From NCBI GenBank assembly GCA_026120185.1, contig JANUWF010002362.1, positions 496,001-560,000 of the forward strand: a stretch of 64,000 nt of DNA. Direction: 5' to 3'. The notes beneath the pieces are model-generated. The model worked only from the letters and a program-made list of their open reading frames with translations, did no database searches and was not told the origin of the DNA. Made by a program: the position numbers and the translations under genes. Numbering within the stretch: the stretch's first letter is position 1; every line of letters starts with the position of its first letter. Shown here in pieces: positions 32,791 to 43,200 of the stretch. This stretch comes from Voacanga thouarsii. Lineage: Eukaryota > Streptophyta > Magnoliopsida > Gentianales > Apocynaceae.

Positions 32791-33945
32791 AAAAATTCAT
32801 TCAAAAAAAATGTTTGTTTTGGAAAAATATATAAAATGCACATTTAAAAGATCATATTATTTCCGTGATATACTTTACCTATTAAAATTATTATAAAAAA
32901 TATAAAAATTTTGGCTCTTAGAAAAATTGACAGAGCTTCGTAGGAAGGTTAACAATTTTTTAAGTTAAGTGTATAACCATTATAAATTAAACTTCCTTAA
33001 TAGGTAATGATCCAGAAATAGTTCCATCGATAGTATGGTCGCAACTCTCACCACCTACGGATAATCCAGCATTAAATCCTCCAATAATAGGCTGGCCGAC
33101 ACTAACACTTATTGTAGGCTTTAATTATAATTCCTCTACTATTGTAGATTCTCGTGAAAATTCATCCTATAGGGGGTTATGCTCAGAGTGACGCAAGTAA
33201 ATCCACAATCTCTAACAGGAATTTGTGTGGAATCTATGGGGCCATTGGAACCCCTCTCCCACTTAATCTTTTGAGCAAAATAGGGTTTTAGGAGAAACGT
33301 TTCTTTAAAATTAATTGATTTTTATTAACTTTAGTGAAAACCTAAAAAATTCCACCATTATTCTCTATGTCAAGGATAAAACCCTTTAAGAGAATAAATT
33401 ATGAATTTTTATTTCACTACTTAAGTAAAAACTATTTTCTAGGAACTAAATTTTAAACACTTAAATTCAAAATTATTCTCCATGTCAAGGATAAAACCCT
33501 TTGGAAGAATAAATCATGAATTTATTTAAAATTACTTAGTTTCATTTTAAAACATTTTTTTTTGATTTTTTTTCTAGAAAAAAAATTAATTTCTCAACAT
33601 GCTCCAAAAAATAGAAAAAAAATTAATTTCTCAAAAAACTTTGTGCCTTTGATGACAAAATTAAATAAAATAGACATGCTCCAAAAAATAGAAAAAAAAA
33701 TTAATTTCTCAAAAAACTTTGTGCCTTTGATGACAAAATTAAATAAAATAGACATGCTCCAAAAAATAAACTTTTTACAAGCTATTTTTAACCTTTAATT
33801 CTTATACGACCAAATAATGGATTAAACATTACAATAATAATAAAATTAAAATGATCGCGTTTAATCCTAAGGTGGTTCTGCCTTTACTAACTATTTTCAT
33901 GCAAAATTATTTAATTCCATAAATAAACCATTGCAAGAAAATAAC
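32791..33945 (-). other. C1 leader region with tandem repeats
   Basis: Non-coding stretch between gag and the nested element. A tandem repeat with 77-78-bp units begins at 33598, 33675 and 33753 (unit starts catgctccaaaaaat and includes ctttgtgcctttgatgac). A second duplicated block, ttctctatgtcaaggataaaaccc at about 33362, recurs at about 33478. Apparent plus-strand ORF 33562-33798 is the tandem repeat read through and is not a gene. Confidence 0.6.
33598..33772. repeat. 77-78-bp tandem repeat, two full units plus a partial
   Basis: Starts of the unit catgctccaaaaaata at 33598, 33675 and 33753. The first two units are nearly identical except for the length of the A-run; the third is cut after about 20 bp. 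Confidence 0.9.
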
Positions 33946-35395
33946 TGATAGGGACAAAATTCATCTATATTTTCTAGTTATTTGAGGGTGTTTTATGATA
34001 TATTTGTTGTAATAACTAGGCATATTCCATCGTATTTGATATTTTACCATTGGAAAGGTGTTTTGAAATTTTATTGCAAAAATCGATGAAAAAAATGACA
34101 AAACTGTTGCCGTTAGTGCACGATCGGCGTCGACTGTGACCTACGGAATCGGTGCCAGCCCCATTCTGGACAAACAGAGGATTTTTTAAAAAAGAAAAAT
34201 AGAGCACGACCAAGCTGATAGAGCACGGCTGGCGCTGGCCATGACCCTCCAAGCTGGCACTGGCTCCGCTCTAGTCCATGTCAGCGAGCTTTCCAATTTT
34301 TGTGAGGATTTGGCAATTTTCAAGAGTTTGGGTATTTTCCAATCTCTACTCGGTCCAGAACTCTTAGGGGATAAATTTTAGCATCTTGGAAGCCTATTTA
34401 ATCATGAAAAACACAAGACAAGATTATGAATTCAAGGATCAAATAAACAAATCACTCATTGAAGGAGGAATTCATCAAATCAAGGAGTATTTTTCAAGAG
34501 AGTCTTCGTGGGAGAAGAAGGAGGCTTGTCTAATGAGTTCTTTCTTTTACCTTTGTTTTCTTTTTCTCGAATAATGATGTACTTAATATTTTCATTGTAA
34601 TTTGATAAAATTTTGGGATTCATGATGTTTGTATTAATTTAGCTATTTGATGAATTTTCTATCATTCTTGGTGTTTGATTGCTTGTGATTATGGAAGAAT
34701 TGATGAAGTTAGATTTGTTTCTAATTGACTTGGGAAATGATGTTAGGAGTTGATTTAATTTTATTAATTTCATATTTGTTATTTCTTAACGGACTTGGGA
34801 AACGAAGTTAAGACCAAAGAACCTAAGTAATCAAAGACTAGTTAATTTTGCCTAGAGTATAGGGTTGTTGACTAATTCCATGTTTATGAGGAATTGTGTT
34901 TAATGCATTTTTTGGTTATGTTGGTTTGATTGAGAAATCTGCTAATTTAATCAAGAGATAGTGATTTCATGGATTGAGAAAGAAGTAGAGTCTATATAAG
35001 TGAATTCATGACTTAGGAAATGATTAAACTTTACTTTATATTCTTTCATGATGCCAAGGTGATGATTAATTGAGATAATTGCTAAATGATTCATTATTAT
35101 GTTTTCTAGAATTGTTAGCTAAATTGCATATGCCTACATCTTTGAGTTGTATATATTTCTTTATTTTTCTTTTTATTATCTTATCACTTTATTTGGTCGG
35201 TTAAATAATGAATGAAAAGTGATTAGTGTGTACTTGTTGCTTTGAGGATTGATACTCGTTAATTCCCTATGTTATGCTTGTGATTAGTATACTTACGTAT
35301 ATGTGTTTTTTGGGATTAATGTTTTAATTAAAACTTGACTAAGAGATGTATTTAAATTTATTAATTTTTATACATTTATGCATCAAGTTTTTGGC
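33946..35395 (+). repeat. N1 5' LTR
   Basis: 1450 bp, TG...CA ends, collinear with LTR2 with scattered substitutions and small indels, so the insertion is not very recent. It contains GC-rich boxes (34118-34160 and 34223-34246) in otherwise AT-rich sequence. A minus-strand frame at 34016-34252 and a plus-strand one at 34386-34574 lie in the LTR; the matching LTR2 positions do not preserve them. Confidence 0.93.
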
Positions 35396-35398
35396 ACC

Positions 35399-35416
35399 GT
35401 TGCCTAGGAACAATAT
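35399..35416 (+). other. N1 primer-binding site (Asp tRNA type)
   Basis: TTGGCACCGTTGCCTAGG starts a few bases after LTR1. It differs from the common Athila/Tat-type site (TGGCGCCGTTGCCGGGG) at a few positions, mostly G-to-A or C-to-T. This places N1 with the non-chromoviral gypsy elements (inference). Confidence 0.8.
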
Positions 35417-35775
35417 CATAAAAGCTTGGATTTCATTGATTTAAACATGTTTATATGTTTGTATATCTATATGTCTATATGTAAATATATATATTTGTTC
35501 TTTGTGTAAATAGGTGCTATATCTTCTTTGTAACATTGTGTGATTTAATTAACTAGCTTAGTTCGTGTTGTACTTATAAATACCACTAACTTTTGTGTTT
35601 AGGTTGTTTGTCAATATATCTAATGTGTGTGTTTTTATTTTCTTTATTTTTCTATTATTTGTTTTTCCCTTTTGATTTTTTTCTTTTCTTTGTTTTTCTA
35701 TTATTTTTTTTGTTTTTATTTTTATTTTTGATTTGATTTTTATTTTTCTTTGAGTGCAAGGTTCAAAACGTCATC

Positions 35776-36642
35776 ATGGACAATTATTCATGGCCATAAT
35801 GTCAAAGGAGCTACAATGATGATATATTGGTAAGGTTGCAAGTGCTCATTGATACTTTTAGTGAAACGTCATTAGAAACACCCATAAATTCTTTTGCTGC
35901 CAATTCAAATTCATCCATTAAGTGGCACGATGAAGTTTACCAACGAATGAGCCATCAAAGAACACAACTAGCCAAGTTGGTTAAAGATGTTATAAAGGAC
36001 CATACCTTTGAACAAGAGAATCCCCAAGGAAATGAGAGAGGATATGAGGAATAATTGTCCAACGTGAAAAGGGTGGTATTCGATTCTCCTCTATGTGCTA
36101 ATAATTCTAATCTCTCTTTGTCACATGATTTCTTAGGTTTCTCTCCATTCATGGAGGACAATGGTCCAATTGATGATGTATGGAGTTTAACATGTCTTAA
36201 GGAGTTAGATTTATCCATGATTTATCATAAGAAATTCTTGAGGGATATTGACAAATTCTATCATTCACTCCAATTTTAGGGAGGTAACTTGGTATTTGTA
36301 GATGGGTTGAAAAGGAAGGATTTCTTGATCTCATCTTTAAAATTTACACTGCTAGGTTTAAAGGGAAATTTTAATTGTGACAAATCATTCGAAGGGATAA
36401 GTGACGATTCTCATGTGTACACATTGTTTAGAAATAATTTACATCTTTGTGGTGGAAACTTGATTTGTATGTCTAAAACAATGTTATGGACGAGGGGTCC
36501 TGCATGTACATTCATTGCAACTACTATTTTCCATGAACCCTCCATTTTGCAAAACCCTCTCTTATTTCTACTTTCATCATGCCTACCTTTTTCAGTGAGT
36601 ATTAATTTTTTTTTTTTACAAAGGTTGGATAAGGAAGCATGA
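35776..36642 (+). pseudogene. N1 internal ORF of unknown function, three internal stops
   Basis: One reading frame of about 289 codons from ATG 35776 (MDNYSWP) to TGA 36640. It is interrupted only by TAA at 35797, TAA at 36052 and TAG at 36277, with no frameshift. Open parts are 35827-36054 (QVLIDTFSETSLETPINSFA), 36055-36279 (LSHDFLGFSPFMEDNGPIDD) and 36289-36642 (YTLFRNNLHLCGGNLICMSK). Preservation of one frame suggests a once-coding region. No zinc knuckle, protease, RT or integrase motif is present and I do not recognise the family. It occupies the gag position, so a divergent or replaced gag is possible. Confidence 0.45.
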
Positions 36643-38100
36643 TGAGTGGAAAGAGATTGTATATTTGTTTTATGTTTCTTCTCCCAAATAGCAAAAATAT
36701 TTTTTAGTTAAAGTGTAGGGGAGTGGGTTGTGTCTTTACTTGCGTTGTTAGGATTTTTATTTATTTATTTATTTTAGTTTATTTTCTTTTCTTTAGGTGT
36801 GTCTTTATTTTGTTATTATTTTCTTTGTGCTTTTATTTGTGTTTTCTTTTGTAAGTAGGAATAAAGTCTTCATAAACTAGCCTTTTTTCTCTACTTCCAT
36901 CTTTGATATCTATTGGAGCGTATTGCACTTGGGGAGTATTGCTTAACTTTCTACCTCCTTTACCATTTTTGGTCCCTTTGGAGATACTTTCATGTGTTAA
37001 TTTTTTGCCAATGAGGACATTTTCCAGTTTAAGTGTGGGGGAGTCGTTTGGTAATGTTCTTTGTCCATGTTTTTATCAATTCTCTTGGTGTTTTCTTGGT
37101 ATAAAATAATTTTGTTTATCTTGAGTTGAAGATTGAAAATTTTGGATCAATTTTTCTGAAAACTTTTCAAAATGTTTTGTGGTTTTCATTGTTTAGTAAG
37201 GCTGTAATTCTTTTTCTTACTTGGATAGGAATTTTTTTCATTCATTTGGTGGATTTTTATGAAAGTGGTTTATTGGATAGGATATTTTTAAGACTTGAGA
37301 ATTTGGATTAATCTTGTTTATGTATTGGTGTTTGAGTATTATTTGACTCATCTAGTTTAAATATGGAGAATATGATAAATGTGGGGAAAGTTTGTTGGCT
37401 AACTCTTGTATTATGGGATTGAACTTTGCTTGACTTTGAGTTATGATGAGGAATGTTAGGAGATAAAACATTTTGAGAGGAAAGATTGAGGAAAAATTGT
37501 GTAAAAATGAGTTGATTGTGATTGGTTGAGAAACATGTTTTTGCTAAATTATGGAGCCAATATGGATAGTGAAGAGAAATCCACTTTCTTGAGGCTAATA
37601 ATTCCCAAAAGTGAAAGAAAAAAAAAAACGATTGTTGAAAAAAATGATGAGTGATGACTATAAGGAGGGCTAATACGGTATGTGAAGAGAAATCCATGCA
37701 CTTAAGGATATCAATTTCCTAAGTCATTAGAAAACATTTTTGAGAAGAGAGTAAAAATGGAGTGTTTTCCTCAAAACATAGACTTACGTTACACAATTTT
37801 TGGACTTATAATGCTCGAGTTGGTATATTGCTTAACTTGTATGATTTATGATATCCATGTTTTTACTTGAAAAGTGAAATAATGTTCCTATCCTAGTGTA
37901 TAAACTTGTTTAATTCGACTTCAAAGGCCTTGATATGTCTTGTTCAATATGGTGCTTTGTGAATGATTTCAAAGGGTTAAAAGAATGACAAGGACATATC
38001 TAAAGTTTGAAAGGTAATTATGATTTTGTTCTAAGTGAACTTTTTGAAAGGATGTCATGTTTTTCTTTGTTTAGGGGCTTTGCTTGAGGACAAACAAAAG
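36643..38100 (+). other. N1 non-coding interior with polypurine-like boxes
   Basis: T-rich sequence without a convincing ORF. Boxes aagtgtaggggagtgg (36711-36726) and aagtgtgggggagtcg (37031-37046) resemble the true tract before LTR2 (caagtgtggaggaatg, 38103-38118). Minus-strand frame 37308-37697 (129 codons) has no recognisable content. Confidence 0.5.
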
Positions 38101-38118
38101 TTCAAGTGTGGAGGAATG
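38101..38118 (+). other. N1 polypurine tract
   Basis: ttcaagtgtggaggaatg directly before the LTR2 start TGATAGGGGC. The position and purine richness fit the plus-strand primer of gypsy elements. Confidence 0.8.
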
Positions 38119-39564
38119 TGATAGGGGCAAAATTCATCTATATTTTCCTAGTTATTTGAGAGTATTTTATGATACATTTGTTGTAATAACTAAGCATATT
38201 TCATCATATTTTATATTTTACCATTAGAAATGTGTTTTGGAATTTTATTGCAGAAAATACTGGAAAAATGACAAAAATGTTGCCATCAGTGCATGGCCAG
38301 AATTGGCCCTGAACTACGGAATTGGTGCCGACCCCATTCCAGACAAATAGGGAATTTTTCAAAAAAAAAAAAAAAAAGCATGACCGGGCCGACAGAGCAC
38401 GGCCAGTGCCAACTGTGACCCTCCAAGCTGATGCCGGCTCTGCTCTAGTCCATATTGGTGAGCTTTCCAATTTTTGTGTGGATTTAGCAATTTTCAAGAG
38501 TTTTAGTATTTTTCAATTTCTACTCGGCTCAAAACTCTTAGGGGATGAATTTTAGCATCTTGGAACCCTATTTAAACAAGAAAAATACAAGACAAGAATA
38601 TGAAGTCAAGGATTAAATCAACAAATCACTCATTGAAAGAGGAATTCATCAAATCAATGAGTATTGTTCAAGAGAGTCTTTAAGAGAGAAGAAGGAGGCT
38701 TGTCTATGAGTTCTTTCTTTTACTTTTATTTTCTTTTTCTTGAATACTGATGTACTTAATGTTCTCATTGTAATATGAAAAAGTTTTAGGATTCATTATG
38801 TTTGTATTAATTTAGCTATTTGATCAATTTTCTATCATTCTTGGTATTTGATTGCTTGTAATTATGGAAGAATTGATGAAGTTAGATTTGCTTCTAATTG
38901 ACTTGGGAAACAACGTTAGGAGTTGATTTAATTCTATTGATTTTATATTTGTTATTTCTTAATAGACTCGGGAAACGAAGTTAAGACCAAAGAACCTAAG
39001 TAATCAAAGACTAGTTAATTTCTCTTAGAGTATAAGGTTGTTGACTAATTTCATGTTTATGAGGAATTGTGTTTAATACATCTTTTGTTATGTTGGTTTG
39101 ATTGAAAAATTTGCTAATTTAATCAAGAGATAGTATTCCATGAATTGGGAAAGAAGTGGAGTCTATATAAGTGAATTCATAACTTATGAAACAATTGAAC
39201 TTTACTTTATATTCATTCATGATGGCAAGATGATGATTAATTGAGATAGTTGCTAAATGGTTCATAGTCATGATTTCTAGGATTGTTGTCTAAATTGCAT
39301 ATGCCTACATCCTTGAGTTGTATATATATTTTTTATTTTTATTTTTATTATCTTATCACTTTATTTGGTCGGTTAAATAATGAATGAAAAGTAATTAGTG
39401 TGTACTTGTTGCTTTGAGGATCAATACTCATTAATTCCCTATGTTATGCTTGCGATGAGTATACTTGCTCGTATGTGTATTTTGTGATTAATATTTTAAT
39501 TAAAACTTAACTAAGGGATGGATTTCAATTTATTGATTTTTATATACCTAAAATTTATGCATCA
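38119..39564 (+). repeat. N1 3' LTR
   Basis: 1446 bp, the same ends as LTR1, followed by ataac. GC-rich box at 38397-38420, plus an expanded A-run at 38361-38377 absent from LTR1. Confidence 0.93.
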
Positions 39565-39569
39565 ATAAC

Positions 39570-40207
39570 CTTGTGTGATATGGGCTTAAAAAAAAAAAAG
39601 AAATTACAAAGAAATTAAAATAGGAAAAACTTCAGAAAAGCCTAAACCAGAGCCTGCGACCCGAACCAGCAACTCGTGACTCGTTCAAACTGAAAACTGG
39701 CCACGCCATCAGCAAATTTGTTCGCAGCTTTAAGGAGTCGAATCTCCCAAGCTAGTCCCGGCTTCCTCTATGCCAGCCACAACTTGAGGGAGAAAAACTC
39801 CTAGATGCCAGCCATGGCTTCTATGGAGAAAAACTCCCAGGCCCGGCCGTGGTTAGCTAGCAGCTGGCTACATGTGGTTCTTTTGTTTGCCTCTATTTTC
39901 TGCAATTTCCTTCAGGAGTTTTCTTCAAGGATGATCCAAACACCATTTTTGTTATAGAAATTCGTAGATAAAATTGAAAATATAATTTCAATCTCCTATA
40001 CCTTTCAAAATGGGCATATAGGAATTTTACAAAAAGCGATTATTAATAAATTACAAGTGTTGATGCCTCCACGTGTGAGGTGTACACAAAAAGTACCCAT
40101 ATCAAAAACTACAAGGGATCCCTACAATCATAAATATCATATTTTTATTAGTAAAGGATCACATTTTTTTGGTTATTAACCCTAAGCATACTCCTAGATT
40201 AAACTAT
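39570..40207 (-). other. C1 leader, part next to the primer-binding site
   Basis: Between N1 and the C1 primer-binding site. No open frame. Contains a locally GC-rich stretch with repeated gccagcca/ggagaaaaactcc motifs (39770-39845). Interpreted as the untranslated leader of C1. Confidence 0.4.
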
Positions 40208-40220
40208 GGCTCTGATGCCA
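40208..40220 (-). other. C1 primer-binding site
   Basis: The minus strand reads TGGCATCAGAGCC, two bases from the LTR edge at 40223, the same spacing as in T1 and T3. It fits the initiator-Met-type site with one change. Confidence 0.75.
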
Positions 40221-40222
40221 CT

Positions 40223-43200
40223 TAAAGGGCTGCAGGAAAATTAATTACGCATCGGAAGATAGCAAATTAAAATTTTTTCCAAGCTAAATTTAATGAATAC
40301 TTACTTTTAGGTCATTTTACTTGAACAATCGGAGTTGGATTCGGGTTTGACGGTGCTTCTTGAACGGGAATGTCTACTTGTTCCGCGGGAATACCAGCTA
40401 ATTGTCAGCTTATTTGCATCAAACACTTACCACGTTTGCTAGCTCTTGACCTTCCAAAGTATTCTTGAACTTCTACAGACCTCTATCGGTGAAAGTAGAA
40501 CTAGGGTGAAGAAGATTGGAAGAAAAATGAAAGAACTTAAAATAGCAATGGAAAAATGAAGGAAAACGATGGCTTGTTTTGTACTAGGAAAAAGAACGAA
40601 AGCTGTTTCTGTGATTTTTGGTTGACCCTTTAGTACAAAAACCAAAATATATATAAACATCTTTCCTTTTCCTTTTGCAACAAAACAACTAGCATTTCTA
40701 TTTTTCTTTTCTTATTTCTCTTTTCCCTTTTTTTACACATGGCAACTACCCGAGGTTTCCTAATAACCTGTAGACGCTACCATCAAACCCTGATGGGCGA
40801 TGATATCTTAATTAGTCCAAGACTAATTAAATAGCTCTCTTATTAATTAATTAATCCACTTGGGCCCAATATAAAATTATCTAAGATAATTAATTATTAA
40901 ACTATTTAATTAAATTAACTTTTTATTAATTAATTAAACCACTTGCACCTAATTATAAAATTACCCAACATAATTAATTAATTAACAATTATTTATATTG
41001 GCCCAATTAATTATTCCAGCCCAAATAAATAATTAATTAGATTTCTAGAATAATTCTTCTAATGATAAATTCACCCAATACGCCCATATAGTAAATAAAT
41101 TTACTAAGGTTATTTGAGCTACTCTGGGGACCAAAAGACGTATTATTCTTGGCTACTAAAATGACCAAAATATCCCTACTAACACATACCAATATTTTTA
41201 GCATTTTAAATATTCTATGTACTACTACATTGAAATATTGTAACACCCCTACTAAAGATAGTAATTGAAGCATATCAACACCGGGTGTCGCCCCGTCAAG
41301 TTTCTTGGACCAGGGGTCTTTATAATGAAAAAAATAGAGTAGATATATATATTAGAAAATCTCATACATGCCATCTCTATTTATAACAGAATACAGTACA
41401 TGATAAAAAAGGAAGCTGTCCAGACTTAAACCGCCGACTCTGTGGTATCGTCCATCTATCTATAGGTCCGCTCGGCTCTAGGTCCTACAAAAGGCAAGAT
41501 AAAAGACACATGTGAGTGACGAATCACCCAGTGAGTTCTGTGTGTGGTAGTGCTTTATGAAAGTACATAGTACATAAAAACTTTTGTAGAATAGCATATC
41601 TTTTGTTCATTTGAAACAATTCTAAAATTTTCTAACGAAGAGTTTATTCATAACTTAATCATTTTTGAAAACTTTTATTTCAGATTTCAAATCATTGCCC
41701 CAGTTTTCAAATCATAAGCACTTCTCCAACAGAAGGTCGGCCTGTATGCAAGTCCTGCAATCCTTGCCTTCGGCGCCACATATCATTGTACTGAGACCGC
41801 AACCTCTAACACTCAACTGTGTGTCGCCGGAATAAGTACACCGTAGCGTACTTCTACTCAGGTATACCGTAGCATTCCTAGTGTATCACAGCATAGAATC
41901 TTTTACTTGCCACCATAAGCTAGGGGTCCTAATCTTGACGTCAATCACCATCGAGGCAGCAAGGAGTCAAACGCACCGAGTGTCCTCGCCCGGCATCCGG
42001 CGATTGACTCAAAAATTAAAAGCTCCCCCAGACGCAACAATTGCCAGGTGCTAAACGGCTAGCCAGGATGACTCATTTCAATATCCTGTCACCCCGTTCG
42101 GAGTAAGACCATCCTTAGAACTAGGCCAGGTTACTAGGGCCATCTAACTCTTACGTAGGCTAGTACAAATATTAAAATCCTTGCTGAGTACTCAAAGTTA
42201 ACAATACCAACCCCGTTTGACTGATCAGACCAGAGGGTTATCTGATCTTATTAGATTTTCAAATCAAAATATTTTTTGGGGCAAAATTACATTTTCCAAA
42301 ATTTGATCCCACTGACTCACAAGTTAGATCATCATTCACATAGGCTCTGTAGAGCCAATCAATTCATTCCATGGCACACTAGGCCAATAAAATAATTTCA
42401 GAGATCAAAAGGTCATTTTTCAAAAGTCAATCTCATCACGAGAGATCATTTTCCAAAATTATGTTGAAACAAGATAAAGAGTTCTGCTCACACATCAAAA
42501 CATATTTCCAAGAGTATTGGGGTCATTTTCTCCGTACTCAATCCCAAAAGTCATTTCCAAGGGTATTCAGGATATTTTACCTATACCCAATTCCAAAAGA
42601 CTTTCTGAGGGTATTCGGGTCATTTTACCTTTACTCGATTTGAAAAGTATTCAAAAAAGTTCAAATATGGGTATTTCGGTCATTTACCAAACACCTGATT
42701 CCAAAGGTTTTCATAAAACATTCCAATAAGGACATTTGGATCATTTTCTAAATACCCGATTCCAAAAAGGAACTCATTTCAAGAAATTCAGAATTCTAAT
42801 CCGAAAAAAGGATTAAATTCAAAGTTTCCAAACATGTTTTTATAAAATGTTCCAATAAGGGCATCCCCGAAAATGAATACCCAATTCCAAAATTTACCAT
42901 TTCTCGAAAATCCCAAGTTTTTAATTCAAAAGGGACTAAATTCACAAATTCATGCTTAAATCGCCCACTAAGGTTTCCAAGCTAAATATGAAGTTCATTC
43001 GTGCCCAAAGTGGCATAAAAATAATTCTTGCTCAGATAAACCTTAAGCATATTCAGGGATTTCCAAAATGGTATAAAATATAGCATTTCATAGAAAAACA
43101 AAGCACACTAGCTTTCAGAAGGGTTTTAGAAATCCAAGGGACTCAACTCGTGTCCTAAGCAACTCTTTCCGTTCAAAGTCGTTTAACATTCGCTTCTACT

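Larger units (their letters stand above)
33946..39564 (+). mobile_element. N1: complete non-autonomous Ty3/gypsy-like element
   Basis: A 5619-bp element flanked by the perfect 5-bp target duplication ataac (33941-33945 and 39565-39569). LTR1 is 33946-35395 and LTR2 38119-39564, both TGATAGGG...ATGCATCA. Right after LTR1, ttttTGGCACCGTTGCC (35399-35413) is the Asp-tRNA-type primer-binding site of the Athila/Tat branch. A polypurine tract (38101-38118) precedes LTR2. The 2.7-kb interior has no RT, RNase H, integrase or recognisable gag. It must have moved with proteins made by another element. Confidence 0.93.

Noticed and set aside
33598..33772. Possible CRISPR-like regularly spaced repeats
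   Set aside because: Units are contiguous tandem copies without unique spacers, in plant DNA.
33562..33798. 78-codon plus-strand frame
   Set aside because: It is the 77-78-bp tandem repeat read through; the peptide repeat simply mirrors it.
37308..37697. 129-codon minus-strand frame in N1
   Set aside because: Antisense to the element, Phe/His-rich from T/A-rich DNA, no motif.
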